A stretch of DNA of 64,000 nucleotides, taken from contig NZ_QMFB01000004.1 of NCBI RefSeq assembly GCF_003285015.1, positions 348,026 through 412,025 on the forward strand, written 5' to 3'. Positions 17,335 through 26,008 of the stretch are shown in pieces. A program made the position numbers and the translations under genes. Within the stretch, counting starts at the first letter, position 1, and the number at the start of each line of letters is the position of its first letter. The notes under the pieces were generated by a model. That model ran no database searches. It was not told the DNA's origin and worked only from the letters and a program-made list of their open reading frames with translations. Source of the DNA: Paenibacillus contaminans. Its GTDB lineage: Bacteria; Bacillota; Bacilli; Paenibacillales; NBRC-103111.

Positions 17335-18588
17335 ATGATAAACGGCGAACATACACCCGTTAGAACAAAACCTTGGAATTTCGGTCTGCACAGCACCGAG
17401 GAATTTGGAGAATTGGAGAAGGAATTGGTGCTGGGCGTTATCGACAAGAAAAGAGTGTTCCGCTACTCCGGAGGGGACCGCGCGCAATCCGAAGCATACA
17501 GGCTTGAAGAACTGTACCGGAGCCGTACCGGCGCCAACCACGCTCTTGCCCTTAATGCCGGGACATCGGCGCTTGTGACCGCTTTGATCGGGGCCGGCAT
17601 CGGTCCCGGCGACGAAGTAATCGTCCCGGCTTATACGTATATCGCGACTGCCGCCGCAGTGCTCATAGCGAGAGCCGTCCCCGTCATCGTAGAGATCGAC
17701 GACTCGCTGACGCTCGATCCCAAGGCGTTCGAGGCGGCCATTACTCCTTATACGAAAGCGGTCATCCCCGTACATATGCGGGGCGTGCCTTGCCGGATGG
17801 ATGAAATCATGACGATCGCAAACAAACACGGTCTTATCGTCATCGAAGACGTGGCGCAAGCGAACGGAGGCTCCTATAAGGGCAAGCCGCTAGGCTCCTT
17901 CGGTCGCGCGGGCTGCTTCAGCTTTCAGCAATATAAGCTCGTTACGGCAGGAGAAGGCGGCATGCTTGTGACGAACGACGATACGGTTTACGCGCGGGCC
18001 AACATTTATCATGATTCGGCGTTCGTGTATTGGGACCAGAACGTGGCGAACAGCCACCCTCCATTCCCCGGCGAAAACTATAGGCTCAGCGAAATCAACG
18101 CGGCGCTCGCCCTTGCCCAATCGCAGCGGATCGACGAGCTCATTGTTAAGCTGCAGCAAATCAAACAAACGATTACGGCAGGGATCGAAGACTTGAGTCA
18201 AATCCGTTTGCAAACGATCCCCGACTCGGAAGGCGACGTTTCGTACAGCCTCGTCTTTTATTTGCCGACCGCCGAGCAAGCGCAAGCTTTCTCCGCCCGT
18301 TTGGCCAAAGAAGGCATTCCGAACGGAACGATCAACAATAACGGCTTCGCCGACCGCCATATTTACAAAAATTGGTCCTACGTCATGGAGAAACGCGGAG
18401 CATCCGAGCACGATACGCCTTGGAACTGCCAAAGCTACAAAGGCAATGTCAGCTATTCGCCGGATATGTGTCCGAAATCGCTTGACTGGCTCAACCGCGC
18501 GATCGGGATCGGCCTGCATCAGCGGATGACGGAAGAGGATTGCCAAGACGTGATACAAGCGATTCGCGTAACGGCTGCGTCTATGTAA
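17335..18588 (+). CDS. DegT/DnrJ/EryC1/StrS-family aminotransferase
   Basis: PLP-dependent sugar or cyclitol aminotransferase of 417 aa. The cofactor lysine lies in FQQYKLVTAGEGGM; other family marks are LALNAGTSALVTALIGAGIG, GDEVIVPAYTYIATAAA, IEDVAQANGG and NYRLSEINAALALAQ. GAGAGAGG precedes the ATG. Its length and the QYKLVTAGEGG form recall the scyllo-inosose/AHBA-type branch rather than the nucleotide-sugar branch, but this is only a by-eye impression. Co-transcribed with the ceramidase-like gene, so one may make and the other remove an amine or amide on the same compound. Confidence 0.85.
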   Translation: MINGEHTPVRTKPWNFGLHSTEEFGELEKELVLGVIDKKRVFRYSGGDRAQSEAYRLEELYRSRTGANHALALNAGTSALVTALIGAGIGPGDEVIVPAYTYIATAAAVLIARAVPVIVEIDDSLTLDPKAFEAAITPYTKAVIPVHMRGVPCRMDEIMTIANKHGLIVIEDVAQANGGSYKGKPLGSFGRAGCFSFQQYKLVTAGEGGMLVTNDDTVYARANIYHDSAFVYWDQNVANSHPPFPGENYRLSEINAALALAQSQRIDELIVKLQQIKQTITAGIEDLSQIRLQTIPDSEGDVSYSLVFYLPTAEQAQAFSARLAKEGIPNGTINNNGFADRHIYKNWSYVMEKRGASEHDTPWNCQSYKGNVSYSPDMCPKSLDWLNRAIGIGLHQRMTEEDCQDVIQAIRVTAASM

Positions 18589-18597
18589 GTCTAATAT

Positions 18598-18680
18598 CAA
18601 GGATAAACGGCTTCCCCGTCCTAAACGCTTTCAAAGAAAGTGACTTCGTAAGCATAAGCTAAGGACAGGCGTGTTTACCG
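18598..18680 (-). repeat. 83-bp repeat, right copy (inverted)
   Basis: Reverse complement matches 15902-15984 at 76 of 83 bases. It begins 10 bases past the aminotransferase stop and so closes the cassette. Confidence 0.75.
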
Positions 18681-18726
18681 TTGAATATTAGCACTTGATA
18701 CATGAAACATATAAATTCCTTATATT

Positions 18727-18773
18727 AAAAAAAGAGCCCCTCGCACGCGACCTGCCGTCGCATGCGAGGGGCT
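18727..18773 (-). terminator. Terminator after the 79-aa gene
   Basis: Long minus-strand stem AAGCCCCTCGCATGCGAC paired with GTCGCGTGCGAGGGGCT, then seven T. Confidence 0.85.
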
Positions 18774-18785
18774 TGATTTTGCCGC

Positions 18786-19025
18786 TTAAGATTCGGCCGA
18801 ATTATCGGCAAACATTTGTTTAATGAGCGTCGCTTTACGCCGCTTGCCTTTGATCCATGCAAAGAAGTCCGGGTCTTTCCTGATATTGTCCAGAAACCGG
18901 TCTACGACCTCATCCTCGGAAAACCCCGTATATTCGGCATAATATTTCACAACCATTCTCGTACGTTCGGATACTTGCCAATCCACTTTGCTGGCAAGCT
19001 TTTGAACGGGCTTGAGAAACTGCAT
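18786..19025 (-). CDS. Small conserved protein (79 aa), paralogue A
   Basis: Function unknown. The highly charged 79-aa product contains MVVKYYAEYTGFSEDEVVDR followed by FLDNIRKDPDFFAWIKGKRR. A close paralogue lies at 45829-46092 with the same start context (GGGGG-TACA before the ATG). It has no signal or membrane segment; predicted helices and basic C-terminus could suit a DNA- or protein-binding role, but that is a guess. It is the last gene before a strong terminator, downstream of the VanZ cluster. Confidence 0.8.
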   Translation of the reverse strand: MQFLKPVQKLASKVDWQVSERTRMVVKYYAEYTGFSEDEVVDRFLDNIRKDPDFFAWIKGKRRKATLIKQMFADNSAES

Positions 19026-19077
19026 CCTTGTACCCCCAATGGATTCTTGATGATCGCACCGTAAGCGAAAGCGGCAT

Positions 19078-19752
19078 TTATTGATGTTTACCTTGGCTAA
19101 GGCCGTACTTAGCCGCGATATCGATCAGCCGGTTATATTCCTCCGCCGTCAGCTTTTTCATGATGATTTTTTTGGCTTCGCCCTTTTCTTCATTCGATAG
19201 GCCGCCGCCCGCCAACTTCTTCAACGTATCGATGTCGCTCGCGTTCAGTTTCTTGAGCAAGGTCGACAAAACGGCCGTTTTCTCCTTTATCGTGATCTTT
19301 TCCTCAACCGCTTCGGCCTTATCCTGAGAAATATCCGGCTTAAACGTGGCATGCGGCTGTTCAGTCTGCGATGCCGGCAGCCCTTTCGGCTGACCGGTTC
19401 CTGACGGACCCGGAGAATCCGCTGGTGTTTTCGTTTGTCCATGGGACGCATCCGGTACGAGAGACGGCTCGGGGGAACCGGGCGGCCGGCTTGCTGGAGG
19501 AGATGTCCGGCTGCCTTCGGGATCGGATGAAGCACCGTCTTCCGGTTTCGCTTCAGACGGTTTCGGTCTTTCGTCGGCTTGCGAAGCGCCTGCAGCCGAA
19601 ACCTGCAGTTGGTCGGCAGGAAGCTCCGCATGGATGGCAATCGATTTCAAGAACCGGTCGACCGCATAATCCATCAGAAGGTAACCGGAGATCGCCAAAA
19701 TGATGAGCAGCGCCCCGGACCATAAGAGCAGCTTCCTCACATTGATTTTCAT
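19078..19752 (-). CDS. Membrane protein with Pro/Ser-rich linker
   Basis: 224-aa protein of unknown function. One N-terminal membrane anchor (LLLWSGALLIILAISGYLLM) is followed by a long disordered Pro/Ser/Gly-rich section (about 60-150). A charged helical C-terminal part (LKKLNASDIDTLKKLAGGGL, LTAEEYNRLIDIAAKYGLSQ) probably lies outside the membrane. The start at 19752 lies five bases after the VanZ stop, with AGGTG reused as the ribosome site, so the two are coupled. An in-frame extension to 19890 overlaps VanZ and is unlikely. Confidence 0.75.
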   Translation of the reverse strand: MKINVRKLLLWSGALLIILAISGYLLMDYAVDRFLKSIAIHAELPADQLQVSAAGASQADERPKPSEAKPEDGASSDPEGSRTSPPASRPPGSPEPSLVPDASHGQTKTPADSPGPSGTGQPKGLPASQTEQPHATFKPDISQDKAEAVEEKITIKEKTAVLSTLLKKLNASDIDTLKKLAGGGLSNEEKGEAKKIIMKKLTAEEYNRLIDIAAKYGLSQGKHQ

Positions 19753-19757
19753 CCTTT

Positions 19758-20264
19758 TCACCTGCTTTGCTTCTTCTTCTGAATAACAAGAATAAGAGAA
19801 ACAGCGGCCAGCCCCATCGCCGCTCCCATCATATCGATCCCTACGTCTTGTATCGCTCCGGTACGCTGGACGGCGCGGGTCTGGTTCCATTCATCCGTCA
19901 TCGCGACCATTGCTGCGAACAATAAGACGACGGCAAACGTTACGGCCCGATTCAGCGAAAGAGGCTTCAGTGCGACATAACACCAAATCGCCAACATGCC
20001 GTACATAAACATGTGCGCGCACTTGCGGAAAATAAATTCAAGGAAACGTAACGGTTCCTTCTTCGCGGGAATAACCGAATTCCGATAACGAATCGTCCAA
20101 TCCGGAATTCGGGCGCTCAGTTTTACGGATGAGACATGGCTTGTCAGAAACGGCTGCACGCTTTGCTCCGTATATGACTGGGACGACAAACCGAAAATCA
20201 GCGCCAGCCATAACAGCAGCGGAACGGAATACGCTGTTTTTACCAAAATTGTCCGTTCGCCCAT
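19758..20264 (-). CDS. VanZ-family membrane protein
   Basis: 168-aa membrane protein with four hydrophobic segments. VanZ-type marks are FGLSSQSYTEQS, FRKCAHMFMYGMLAI and TDEWNQTRAVQRTGAIQDVGID (the conserved D-E-x-x-Q and D-x-x-x-D region). The ATG overlaps the preceding stop as TAATG, showing coupling to the 70-aa gene. The role of VanZ proteins is poorly known; here it follows a polysaccharide operon. Confidence 0.85.
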   Translation of the reverse strand: MGERTILVKTAYSVPLLLWLALIFGLSSQSYTEQSVQPFLTSHVSSVKLSARIPDWTIRYRNSVIPAKKEPLRFLEFIFRKCAHMFMYGMLAIWCYVALKPLSLNRAVTFAVVLLFAAMVAMTDEWNQTRAVQRTGAIQDVGIDMMGAAMGLAAVSLILVIQKKKQSR

Positions 20265-20476
20265 TACTCCACTGCAGAGGAAGGAAGCGGAGAATGCTCC
20301 CGCTTCTTTCTTGCCCGCGCCCTTGCTCCGCCATTGCCCGACAACTGTTCCATCCGCCTGCTGATCATACCCGTGAATACCGACTCCATCGCCACAATCT
20401 GCTCGATCGTCGCTTCTTGTTTGATGTAACGCACTGTTTTCTTGAACGCGCGCGGAAAGTCGTCGAATGTTTTCAT
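20264..20476 (-). CDS. Small protein of unknown function (70 aa)
   Basis: A 70-aa basic, largely helical protein (MKTFDDFPRAFKKTVRYIKQ) with no membrane segment. GGGAGAG lies before the ATG; its start overlaps the 54-aa gene stop and its stop overlaps the VanZ start, so it sits in a tightly coupled chain. I do not recognise the family. Confidence 0.65.
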   Translation of the reverse strand: MKTFDDFPRAFKKTVRYIKQEATIEQIVAMESVFTGMISRRMEQLSGNGGARARARKKREHSPLPSSAVE

Positions 20477-20637
20477 TTCGCACTCTCCCTGCTAAAATCA
20501 AAATGATTCAAAAGGATGATTTTCAAATTTTCGATACACGGTCTAACTGCAATAGCGCGATCCTTCTGTGCCTCCGATATGAAACGCTGCAAATCCCGGC
20601 GAAAGCTCTCGCTTTCCTCCGTCGTCTTCACCATCAT
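20473..20637 (-). CDS. Small protein of unknown function (54 aa)
   Basis: A short gene of 54 codons starting MMVKTTEESESFRRDLQRFI and ending NHFDFSRESAK. AAGGCGG lies five bases before the ATG, and the stop overlaps the next start (AAATGA). The coupling at both its ends and the charged, helical composition support a real gene. It starts 33 bases after the acetyltransferase stop, with only a short palindrome (ATCGAGGCTCGAT) between. Function unknown. Confidence 0.6.
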   Translation of the reverse strand: MMVKTTEESESFRRDLQRFISEAQKDRAIAVRPCIENLKIILLNHFDFSRESAK

Positions 20638-20669
20638 CACACCGCCTTATATAGGATATCGAGCCTCGA

Positions 20670-21383
20670 TTATTGGTTTCGCAGCAGCTGCGCCTCGGGT
20701 ACTTTGCGGAAAGGCCGTGCGGGTGTGCCCGCTACGATATCCTCCGCTTCCACATCCTTCGTTACGATGCTGCCTGCGGCAACGACGCCGTCGCAGCCGA
20801 TCGTTTTACCCGGCAAAATCGTCACGTTCGCTCCGACCCGGCCGCCGGTTCGGATCGTTACGCCTTTGAATTTATCGAAGCGCTCTTTCGTACGGGCCAT
20901 AAAATTGTCGTTCGTCGTCACTACGCAAGGAGCGATGAATACATAATCCTCCAAAGTGGAGTAAGCCGTTATGTAACAATTCGTTTCCAGCTTGCACTTC
21001 GTGCCGATCGTGCAATCGTTCTCGACCGCGGCGCCCCGCCCGATAATCGTTCCTGCGCCGACGGTAACCCGCTCGCGGATTGTGGCCAAGTCGGCGACGA
21101 AAACGTCGTTCCCGAGCTGCGCATGCGCGTAGATGACGGCCGAAGTGCCGATCGTGCAGCCGTCGCCGATAACGGCGGGCTGAGCCAAGCTTAAAGGCGT
21201 CTTTAATGCCGAGTTTTTCGCCCGCATCGGCTGTTTGCCGATCACCGCATTATCGTGGATGGTCACATTGCTACCGATGCAGGTCCCTTCATAAATAACG
21301 ACGTTATTTCCGATGGTAATGTTGCTGCCGAAGTTGACGTTCTCGTGAATACTTACGTTTTTTCCAATTGTCAGCGTCTCCAA
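20670..21383 (-). CDS. Hexapeptide-repeat N-acetyltransferase (WbpD-like)
   Basis: 237-aa left-handed beta-helix acyltransferase with hexapeptide repeats from the N-terminus (IGKNVSIHENVNFGSNITIG). ITAYSTLEDYVFIAPCVVTT is followed by the usual C-terminal NVTILPGKTIGCDGVVAAGS. The start is TTG at 21383, preceded by AAAGGAGAGG. In the WbpA-B-E-D-I pathway WbpD acetylates the 3-amino group of UDP-GlcNAc3NA. The gene follows a UDP-sugar 2-epimerase and an aminotransferase with overlapping or abutting ends, which supports that role; acetylation of the other amino sugar made by this operon is the alternative. Confidence 0.83.
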   Translation of the reverse strand: METLTIGKNVSIHENVNFGSNITIGNNVVIYEGTCIGSNVTIHDNAVIGKQPMRAKNSALKTPLSLAQPAVIGDGCTIGTSAVIYAHAQLGNDVFVADLATIRERVTVGAGTIIGRGAAVENDCTIGTKCKLETNCYITAYSTLEDYVFIAPCVVTTNDNFMARTKERFDKFKGVTIRTGGRVGANVTILPGKTIGCDGVVAAGSIVTKDVEAEDIVAGTPARPFRKVPEAQLLRNQ

Positions 21384-21384
21384 G

Positions 21385-22479
21385 CTACCCTCTCCTTTCG
21401 GCTAAAAACTTCATCATGCAATCGACGATTTTGGAAGCTGCATTGCCGTCCCCGTACAAATTTTCGATATAGGGGACATCCGTTCTCCGCTGCACGGCAT
21501 CCGCCAAATTCGCGTTCAACGGATTGACAAGGGTGTTCCAGCCTGACTCGACCGTCTCTACCCATTCGGTTTCATCACGCAGCGTATAGCAAGGAACCCG
21601 CGCAAAATACGCTTCCTTCTGCACGCCGCCGGAATCGGTTATGATGCCTTTCGCCCCGCTCTCCAGCAGCAGCATTTCCAAATAAGAAACCGGCTCGATA
21701 ATCCGGATGGCCGGCGAGCTCGCAATCAAGTCCCCGAAGCCGTAATCGGCGATCATCTTTTGCGTGCGCGGATGCAGCGGCAGCACAACCGGAGCGGACA
21801 TCCGGCTTAACGCCTCCAGTATCGCCTTCAGTCTTTGCCGATCGTCCGTATTGTCGGCGCGGTGAATCGTTGCCAGATAATAGTCCCTTTCCGCCAATCC
21901 GAACGTCTCCAAGCGGTGGTTTCGTTTGGCCAGCTCGATATTGTACAGCACCGCATCGAGCATGACGTCGCCGACCATAAACACATGATCGGCAAACCCT
22001 TCCCGCTGAAGATTGCGGACAGCCGTTTCGGTCGGCGGGAAGAGCAGATCGGAGACGTGATCGGTTGCGATCCGGTTGATTTCCTCCGGCATCCGTTTGT
22101 TAAAGCTGCGCAAGCCCGCTTCGACGTGAAAGATCGGAATATGCAGCTTGCTTGCAGCGAGCGCTCCGGCAAGCGTCGAATTCGTATCGCCGTAAACCAG
22201 GACGGCATCCGGCGTCTCGCGCAGAAGCACTTCCTCGATTTTGTTCAGCATCTCGCCTGTTTGCTTCCCATGATTGCCCGAGCCGACGCCCAAATCGTAA
22301 TCCGGCTTCGGGATGCTCAATTCCTCGAAAAAAACGCCTGCCATCTTATAATCGTAATGCTGTCCGGTGTTGACCAGCACTTCACGGCAATGCGTCCGAA
22401 GAACCCGCGAAACGGGGGCGACTTTAACGAACTGCGGTCTCGCTCCGACAATCGTCACTATTTTTCGCCCCATCGTCAT
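21385..22479 (-). CDS. UDP-N-acetylglucosamine 2-epimerase family (WbpI/WecB-like)
   Basis: Non-hydrolysing UDP-sugar 2-epimerase of 364 aa. Signatures are IVGARPQFVKVAPVSRVL, VNTGQHYDYKMAGVFFEEL, VYGDTNSTLAGALAASKL, HVEAGLRSFNKRMPEEINR and TDSGGVQKEA. The start overlaps the preceding stop (ATGA). Given WbpA, WbpB, WbpE and WbpD-like proteins in the same operon, it most likely converts UDP-GlcNAc(3NAc)A to UDP-ManNAc(3NAc)A, as WbpI does; plain UDP-GlcNAc epimerisation is the alternative. Confidence 0.88.
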   Translation of the reverse strand: MTMGRKIVTIVGARPQFVKVAPVSRVLRTHCREVLVNTGQHYDYKMAGVFFEELSIPKPDYDLGVGSGNHGKQTGEMLNKIEEVLLRETPDAVLVYGDTNSTLAGALAASKLHIPIFHVEAGLRSFNKRMPEEINRIATDHVSDLLFPPTETAVRNLQREGFADHVFMVGDVMLDAVLYNIELAKRNHRLETFGLAERDYYLATIHRADNTDDRQRLKAILEALSRMSAPVVLPLHPRTQKMIADYGFGDLIASSPAIRIIEPVSYLEMLLLESGAKGIITDSGGVQKEAYFARVPCYTLRDETEWVETVESGWNTLVNPLNANLADAVQRRTDVPYIENLYGDGNAASKIVDCMMKFLAERRG

Positions 22480-23597
22480 ACCGCACCTTCATAAAAGGCT
22501 TGAATTTTGCCGACGACTTCCTGCTGCTGTTCGATCGAAAGCTCCGGAAACATCGGAAGCGAGATGGCTTCTTTGCAAGCAAGCTCCGTCTCCGGCAAGT
22601 CCCCTTCGCTGTAGCCCAAATATTCGAATACCGGCTGAAGATGAAGCGGTTTCGGATAATACACCATCGTTTCGATATCGTTCTCCTTCAAAAATTGCTG
22701 AAGAGCATCCCGATTTTTAACGCGCAGCGTATATTGATGGAACGTATGCTCGTCATGCTTTCCGACCAAAGGAGCTTTCACATGTTCCTCGGATAACCGT
22801 TCCCGGATCAACTGCGAGTAGATGCCCGCTTTGTCCCTGCGCAGCTCGTTCCAGCGCTCCAAATGGGGGAATTTCACATTTAGTATCGCCGCCTGGAGCT
22901 CGTCCAGCCTGCTGTTATACCCGAGCACGTGATGATAATATTTCGGCTTGCTGCCATGTACGCGCAGAACGCGCATTTTCTCGGCCAGCTCCTCGCTGTC
23001 GGTTACGATCATACCGGCATCCCCGTATGCGCCTAAATTTTTCGTAGGAAAAAAGCTAAAACACGCGGCCGTGCCCAGCTGACCGGTTTTACGCTCCTTA
23101 TACTGCGAGCCGATCGCTTGCGCGGCATCTTCGATAATATGCAGCTTGTATTTATGGGCAAGCGCGATAATCGGATCCATATCCGCCGTCTGCCCGTACA
23201 AATGCACCGGTATGATTGCTTTCGTCCGATCCGTCAGCGCCGAAACGATCTGACCGGCGTCGATATTAAACGTCAGCGGATCGATATCGACAAATACCGG
23301 AGTAGCTCCCGCTCTGGCGATAGCTCCCGCCGTGGCAAAAAAGGTGAAGGCTGGCGCGATCACCTCGTCGCCCGGTCCGACGCCGCAAGCCAGTAAAGCG
23401 ATATGCAAAGCGTCGCTGCCGTTGGCGACCCCGATGCCGTAACGGACGTTGCTGTAGGAAGCGACATCGGCTTCCAGCTTTCGCACATTTTCGCCCAGTA
23501 TAAAATGCGAGGATCCCATCACTTCATCCAGCGCTTTTACGATATCCGGTTTTAACGATTGATATTGTTCAGTAAGATCGAGCATGGGTATTTTCAT
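22476..23597 (-). CDS. DegT-family sugar aminotransferase (WbpE-like)
   Basis: 373-aa PLP aminotransferase. The lysine that binds PLP lies in FSFFPTKNLGAYGDAGMIVT, preceded by IIEDAAQAIGS. The N-terminal MLDLTEQYQSLKPDIVKALD and FFPTKNLG forms match the 3-aminotransferases (WbpE/QdtB branch), unlike the second aminotransferase of the operon (YATKNLVTGEGG). Expected reaction: UDP-3-keto-GlcNAcA to the 3-amino sugar, using the product of the WbpB-like dehydrogenase. Its stop overlaps the epimerase start, and its start lies inside the tail of the phosphoglycosyl-transferase gene. Confidence 0.88.
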   Translation of the reverse strand: MKIPMLDLTEQYQSLKPDIVKALDEVMGSSHFILGENVRKLEADVASYSNVRYGIGVANGSDALHIALLACGVGPGDEVIAPAFTFFATAGAIARAGATPVFVDIDPLTFNIDAGQIVSALTDRTKAIIPVHLYGQTADMDPIIALAHKYKLHIIEDAAQAIGSQYKERKTGQLGTAACFSFFPTKNLGAYGDAGMIVTDSEELAEKMRVLRVHGSKPKYYHHVLGYNSRLDELQAAILNVKFPHLERWNELRRDKAGIYSQLIRERLSEEHVKAPLVGKHDEHTFHQYTLRVKNRDALQQFLKENDIETMVYYPKPLHLQPVFEYLGYSEGDLPETELACKEAISLPMFPELSIEQQQEVVGKIQAFYEGAV

Positions 23598-24210
23598 TCG
23601 TTTCGGTCTCCTTTTTGCGCCAAACGACTCGGAATATGGTCAAGATGATAATTTTGATGTCTTCCCATAGCGACATGCGCTGCAAATATTCCAGGTTGAT
23701 CTTGATCTTGTCGGCCATCACCTGGTGAACGTACGTGTATTCGGGATCCTTGCTTGCGGACAATACGAGATTTTCGTCGATATATTTGAGCGAAGCATAG
23801 TCGGTTATGCCCGGCAGTACGGAGAGCACCATTTGCTGCTCCTTCGTATAAAACGAAACATAATGAGGAACCTCGGGCCGCGGCCCGACAAAGCTCATAT
23901 CGCCCTTCAGCACGTTGAACAATTGCGGCAATTCGTCAAGCTTGAGCTTGCGCAGAAACATGCCCGCTCTGGAAATTCGGGGATCCTTGCCGACCGTAAT
24001 CTGTTTGCCGAGCTTCTCGGCATCCTTCACCATCGTCCGGAATTTGTAGATTTGAAACGCGTTGCCGTTCCTGCCGACTCTTTTCTGCTTGAAAAATACC
24101 GGTCCGGAGGAATCCAGCTTGATCCAAAGCGATACGACTATAAGCAGAGGCGAAATAACCGCTATGCCCAGCAAAGCGAATACAAAGTCGAATATTCTTT
24201 TGGCAGCCAT
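23569..24210 (-). CDS. Phosphoglycosyl transferase starting repeat-unit assembly (PglC/EpsL-like)
   Basis: 213-aa monotopic bacterial sugar transferase that attaches the first sugar phosphate to undecaprenyl phosphate. One N-terminal membrane helix (DFVFALLGIAVISPLLIVVS) is followed by SGPVFFKQKRVGRNG, YKFRTMV, LRKLKLDELPQLFNVLKGDM and SFVGPRPEVPHYV. Short length without extra membrane segments places it with PglC-type enzymes, which prefer UDP-bacillosamine-type sugars. The start at 24210 lies four bases after the upstream aminotransferase stop. Confidence 0.9.
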   Translation of the reverse strand: MAAKRIFDFVFALLGIAVISPLLIVVSLWIKLDSSGPVFFKQKRVGRNGNAFQIYKFRTMVKDAEKLGKQITVGKDPRISRAGMFLRKLKLDELPQLFNVLKGDMSFVGPRPEVPHYVSFYTKEQQMVLSVLPGITDYASLKYIDENLVLSASKDPEYTYVHQVMADKIKINLEYLQRMSLWEDIKIIILTIFRVVWRKKETETNENTHARSY

Positions 24211-24214
24211 AACT

Positions 24215-25390
24215 TCACCGGTGCTCCACGAACGTCTTCGCATATTTCCGGTAAACCTCGGTAACGGCATCGATCACTCTATCCGCTTGCTCCACTGTCA
24301 TCTTCGGGTAAAGCGGCAGCGAAACCGCGCCTTCGTATACGCTTTCCGCCTGCGGATAATCGCCGGGGCGGAAACCGAGCGAGCGATAATAGGGATGCAG
24401 ATGGACGGGAATAAAGTGGACGCTCGTCCCGATGCCCCGTTCTTTCAATTCTTCGATAAACCGGGCCCGGTCGATCGTCAAAAACCCCGGCTGCAGCCTG
24501 ATGACATAAAGATGCCAAGCATGCCGGTGGCGCGAATCGTCGTGCGGGAGGATAAGCCCCTCCAATGAGGAAAGCGCCCGATTGTAACGGTCCGCATATT
24601 GAGCCCGGATCTCCTGCATCATGTTCAGCTTGTCCAACTGCCTCAAGCCCATCGCCGCTTGAATGTCCGTCATATTGTATTTGAAGCCCGGATACTCGAC
24701 CTCATAAAACCAGCTTCCCTTGTCGGAATAACGGTTCCAGGCGTTTTTGCTCATGCCGTGCAGCCCCATCACCCGAATGCGGTCGGCCAGCTCGGCATTA
24801 TTCGTCGTCACCATTCCGCCTTCGCCGGTGACCAAATTTTTGGTCGCGTAAAAGCTGAAGCACGTGATGTCGCCGATGCTTCCGATCATCCTGCCGTTAT
24901 GCTGCGTATACACGGCATGCGCGGCGTCCTCGATGACGATCAGGTTATATGTTCTTGCTATTGCCATAATGGCGTCCATGTCGCATGGGAATCCCGCAAA
25001 GTGAACCGGAATGACCGCTTTGGTCCGCGGCGTTATTTTTTCCACGATTCGTGCGGCATCGATATTAAGCGTCCTCGGATCGATGTCGACAAAAACCGGC
25101 TTGGCTCCGGCATGAATGATCGTGTTCGCCGTTGCGACGAACGTATACGGCGTAGTAATTACTTCATCCCCGGGACCGACGCCCGCCGCCAGCAGCGAAA
25201 GATGCAAACCCGCAGTACAAGAATTCAGTCCCACCGCGTACTCGGAACCGGCATATGCCGCGAACCGTTTTTCGAACTCTACGGTTTTCGGCCCTTTCGA
25301 CAACCAGTTGGATTTGAGCGCATCCACAACCTCTTGAATTTCCTCTTCATCGATCAGCGGCAAAGCGTATGGGATAGTCGGATTCATCAT
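24215..25390 (-). CDS. DegT-family sugar aminotransferase (PglE/LegC-like)
   Basis: 391-aa PLP aminotransferase with the cofactor lysine in FSFYATKNLVTGEGGMVTTN and IEDAAHAVYTQ. The opening IPYALPLIDEEEIQEVVDAL and GDEVITTPYTFVATANTI are typical of the 4-aminotransferases that act after a 4,6-dehydratase. With the membrane-bound 4,6-dehydratase of this operon it would give a UDP-4-amino-4,6-dideoxy-GlcNAc. AAAAGGAGC precedes the ATG. It lies between the GNAT and phosphoglycosyl-transferase genes, which fits a bacillosamine-like path. Confidence 0.88.
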   Translation of the reverse strand: MMNPTIPYALPLIDEEEIQEVVDALKSNWLSKGPKTVEFEKRFAAYAGSEYAVGLNSCTAGLHLSLLAAGVGPGDEVITTPYTFVATANTIIHAGAKPVFVDIDPRTLNIDAARIVEKITPRTKAVIPVHFAGFPCDMDAIMAIARTYNLIVIEDAAHAVYTQHNGRMIGSIGDITCFSFYATKNLVTGEGGMVTTNNAELADRIRVMGLHGMSKNAWNRYSDKGSWFYEVEYPGFKYNMTDIQAAMGLRQLDKLNMMQEIRAQYADRYNRALSSLEGLILPHDDSRHRHAWHLYVIRLQPGFLTIDRARFIEELKERGIGTSVHFIPVHLHPYYRSLGFRPGDYPQAESVYEGAVSLPLYPKMTVEQADRVIDAVTEVYRKYAKTFVEHR

Positions 25391-25420
25391 TACAGCTCCT
25401 TTTCGTTATGAGAATAGTCG

Positions 25421-26008
25421 TTAGCCGAGTTTTTTGACGAAATAATAACAGTCGGGTTGTTCCACCTCCACTTCAAATCCCATTTTGTGATAAAACCCGA
25501 TGGCGCGTTCATTTGTTTTTTTGACGGAAAGTCCGTAAGCGGTCAAGGACGCAATTTCATTTTCGAACGCTTGAACGAGCTTTTCGGCAACCCCTCTCCC
25601 CTTGGCATGCGAGGAAACCGAGATGGATAGCAGCCGGAAAGGGATTTTACTCGGGGAAACGGACTCTTCCTTCGATTTGGTCAGATTCTTCGACACCCGC
25701 TGGATGACAGGCAAATATAAGCCGGGTGTCGTCAGCGTCTCCGCTACGTACTGACGTTTGTTTGCCGACAGAAAACGCTGTTTGGCCAACTCCAGATCCC
25801 GATTCATTCCTCCCAGCACGAATCCGTTAATGACTCCCGCCGTTTCGCTTACCATAAACACGGTGTCCTGCATAAAGCTCAAATAAAATTTTTCAATCAA
25901 TGAAATCGAATACTTGCCCAAGAAATGAGTGCCGAACTGTTCTTTATGTATCTTGGATATTTGTTGGATATCGGTAGGCAGCGCTGTTCTGATCAACGGA
26001 ACGGACAT
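25421..26008 (-). CDS. GNAT-family N-acetyltransferase
   Basis: 195-aa acetyltransferase. The acetyl-CoA loop reads ISVSSHAKGRGVAEKLVQAF, and the C-terminal SVKKTNERAIGFYHKMGFEV is a usual GNAT end. The start at 26008 has AAAGGGGG upstream; it lies 65 bases inside the end of the preceding glycosyltransferase gene, in another frame. Its place directly before the PglE-like aminotransferase suggests that it acetylates the 4-amino group of the sugar. Confidence 0.82.
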   Translation of the reverse strand: MSVPLIRTALPTDIQQISKIHKEQFGTHFLGKYSISLIEKFYLSFMQDTVFMVSETAGVINGFVLGGMNRDLELAKQRFLSANKRQYVAETLTTPGLYLPVIQRVSKNLTKSKEESVSPSKIPFRLLSISVSSHAKGRGVAEKLVQAFENEIASLTAYGLSVKKTNERAIGFYHKMGFEVEVEQPDCYYFVKKLG

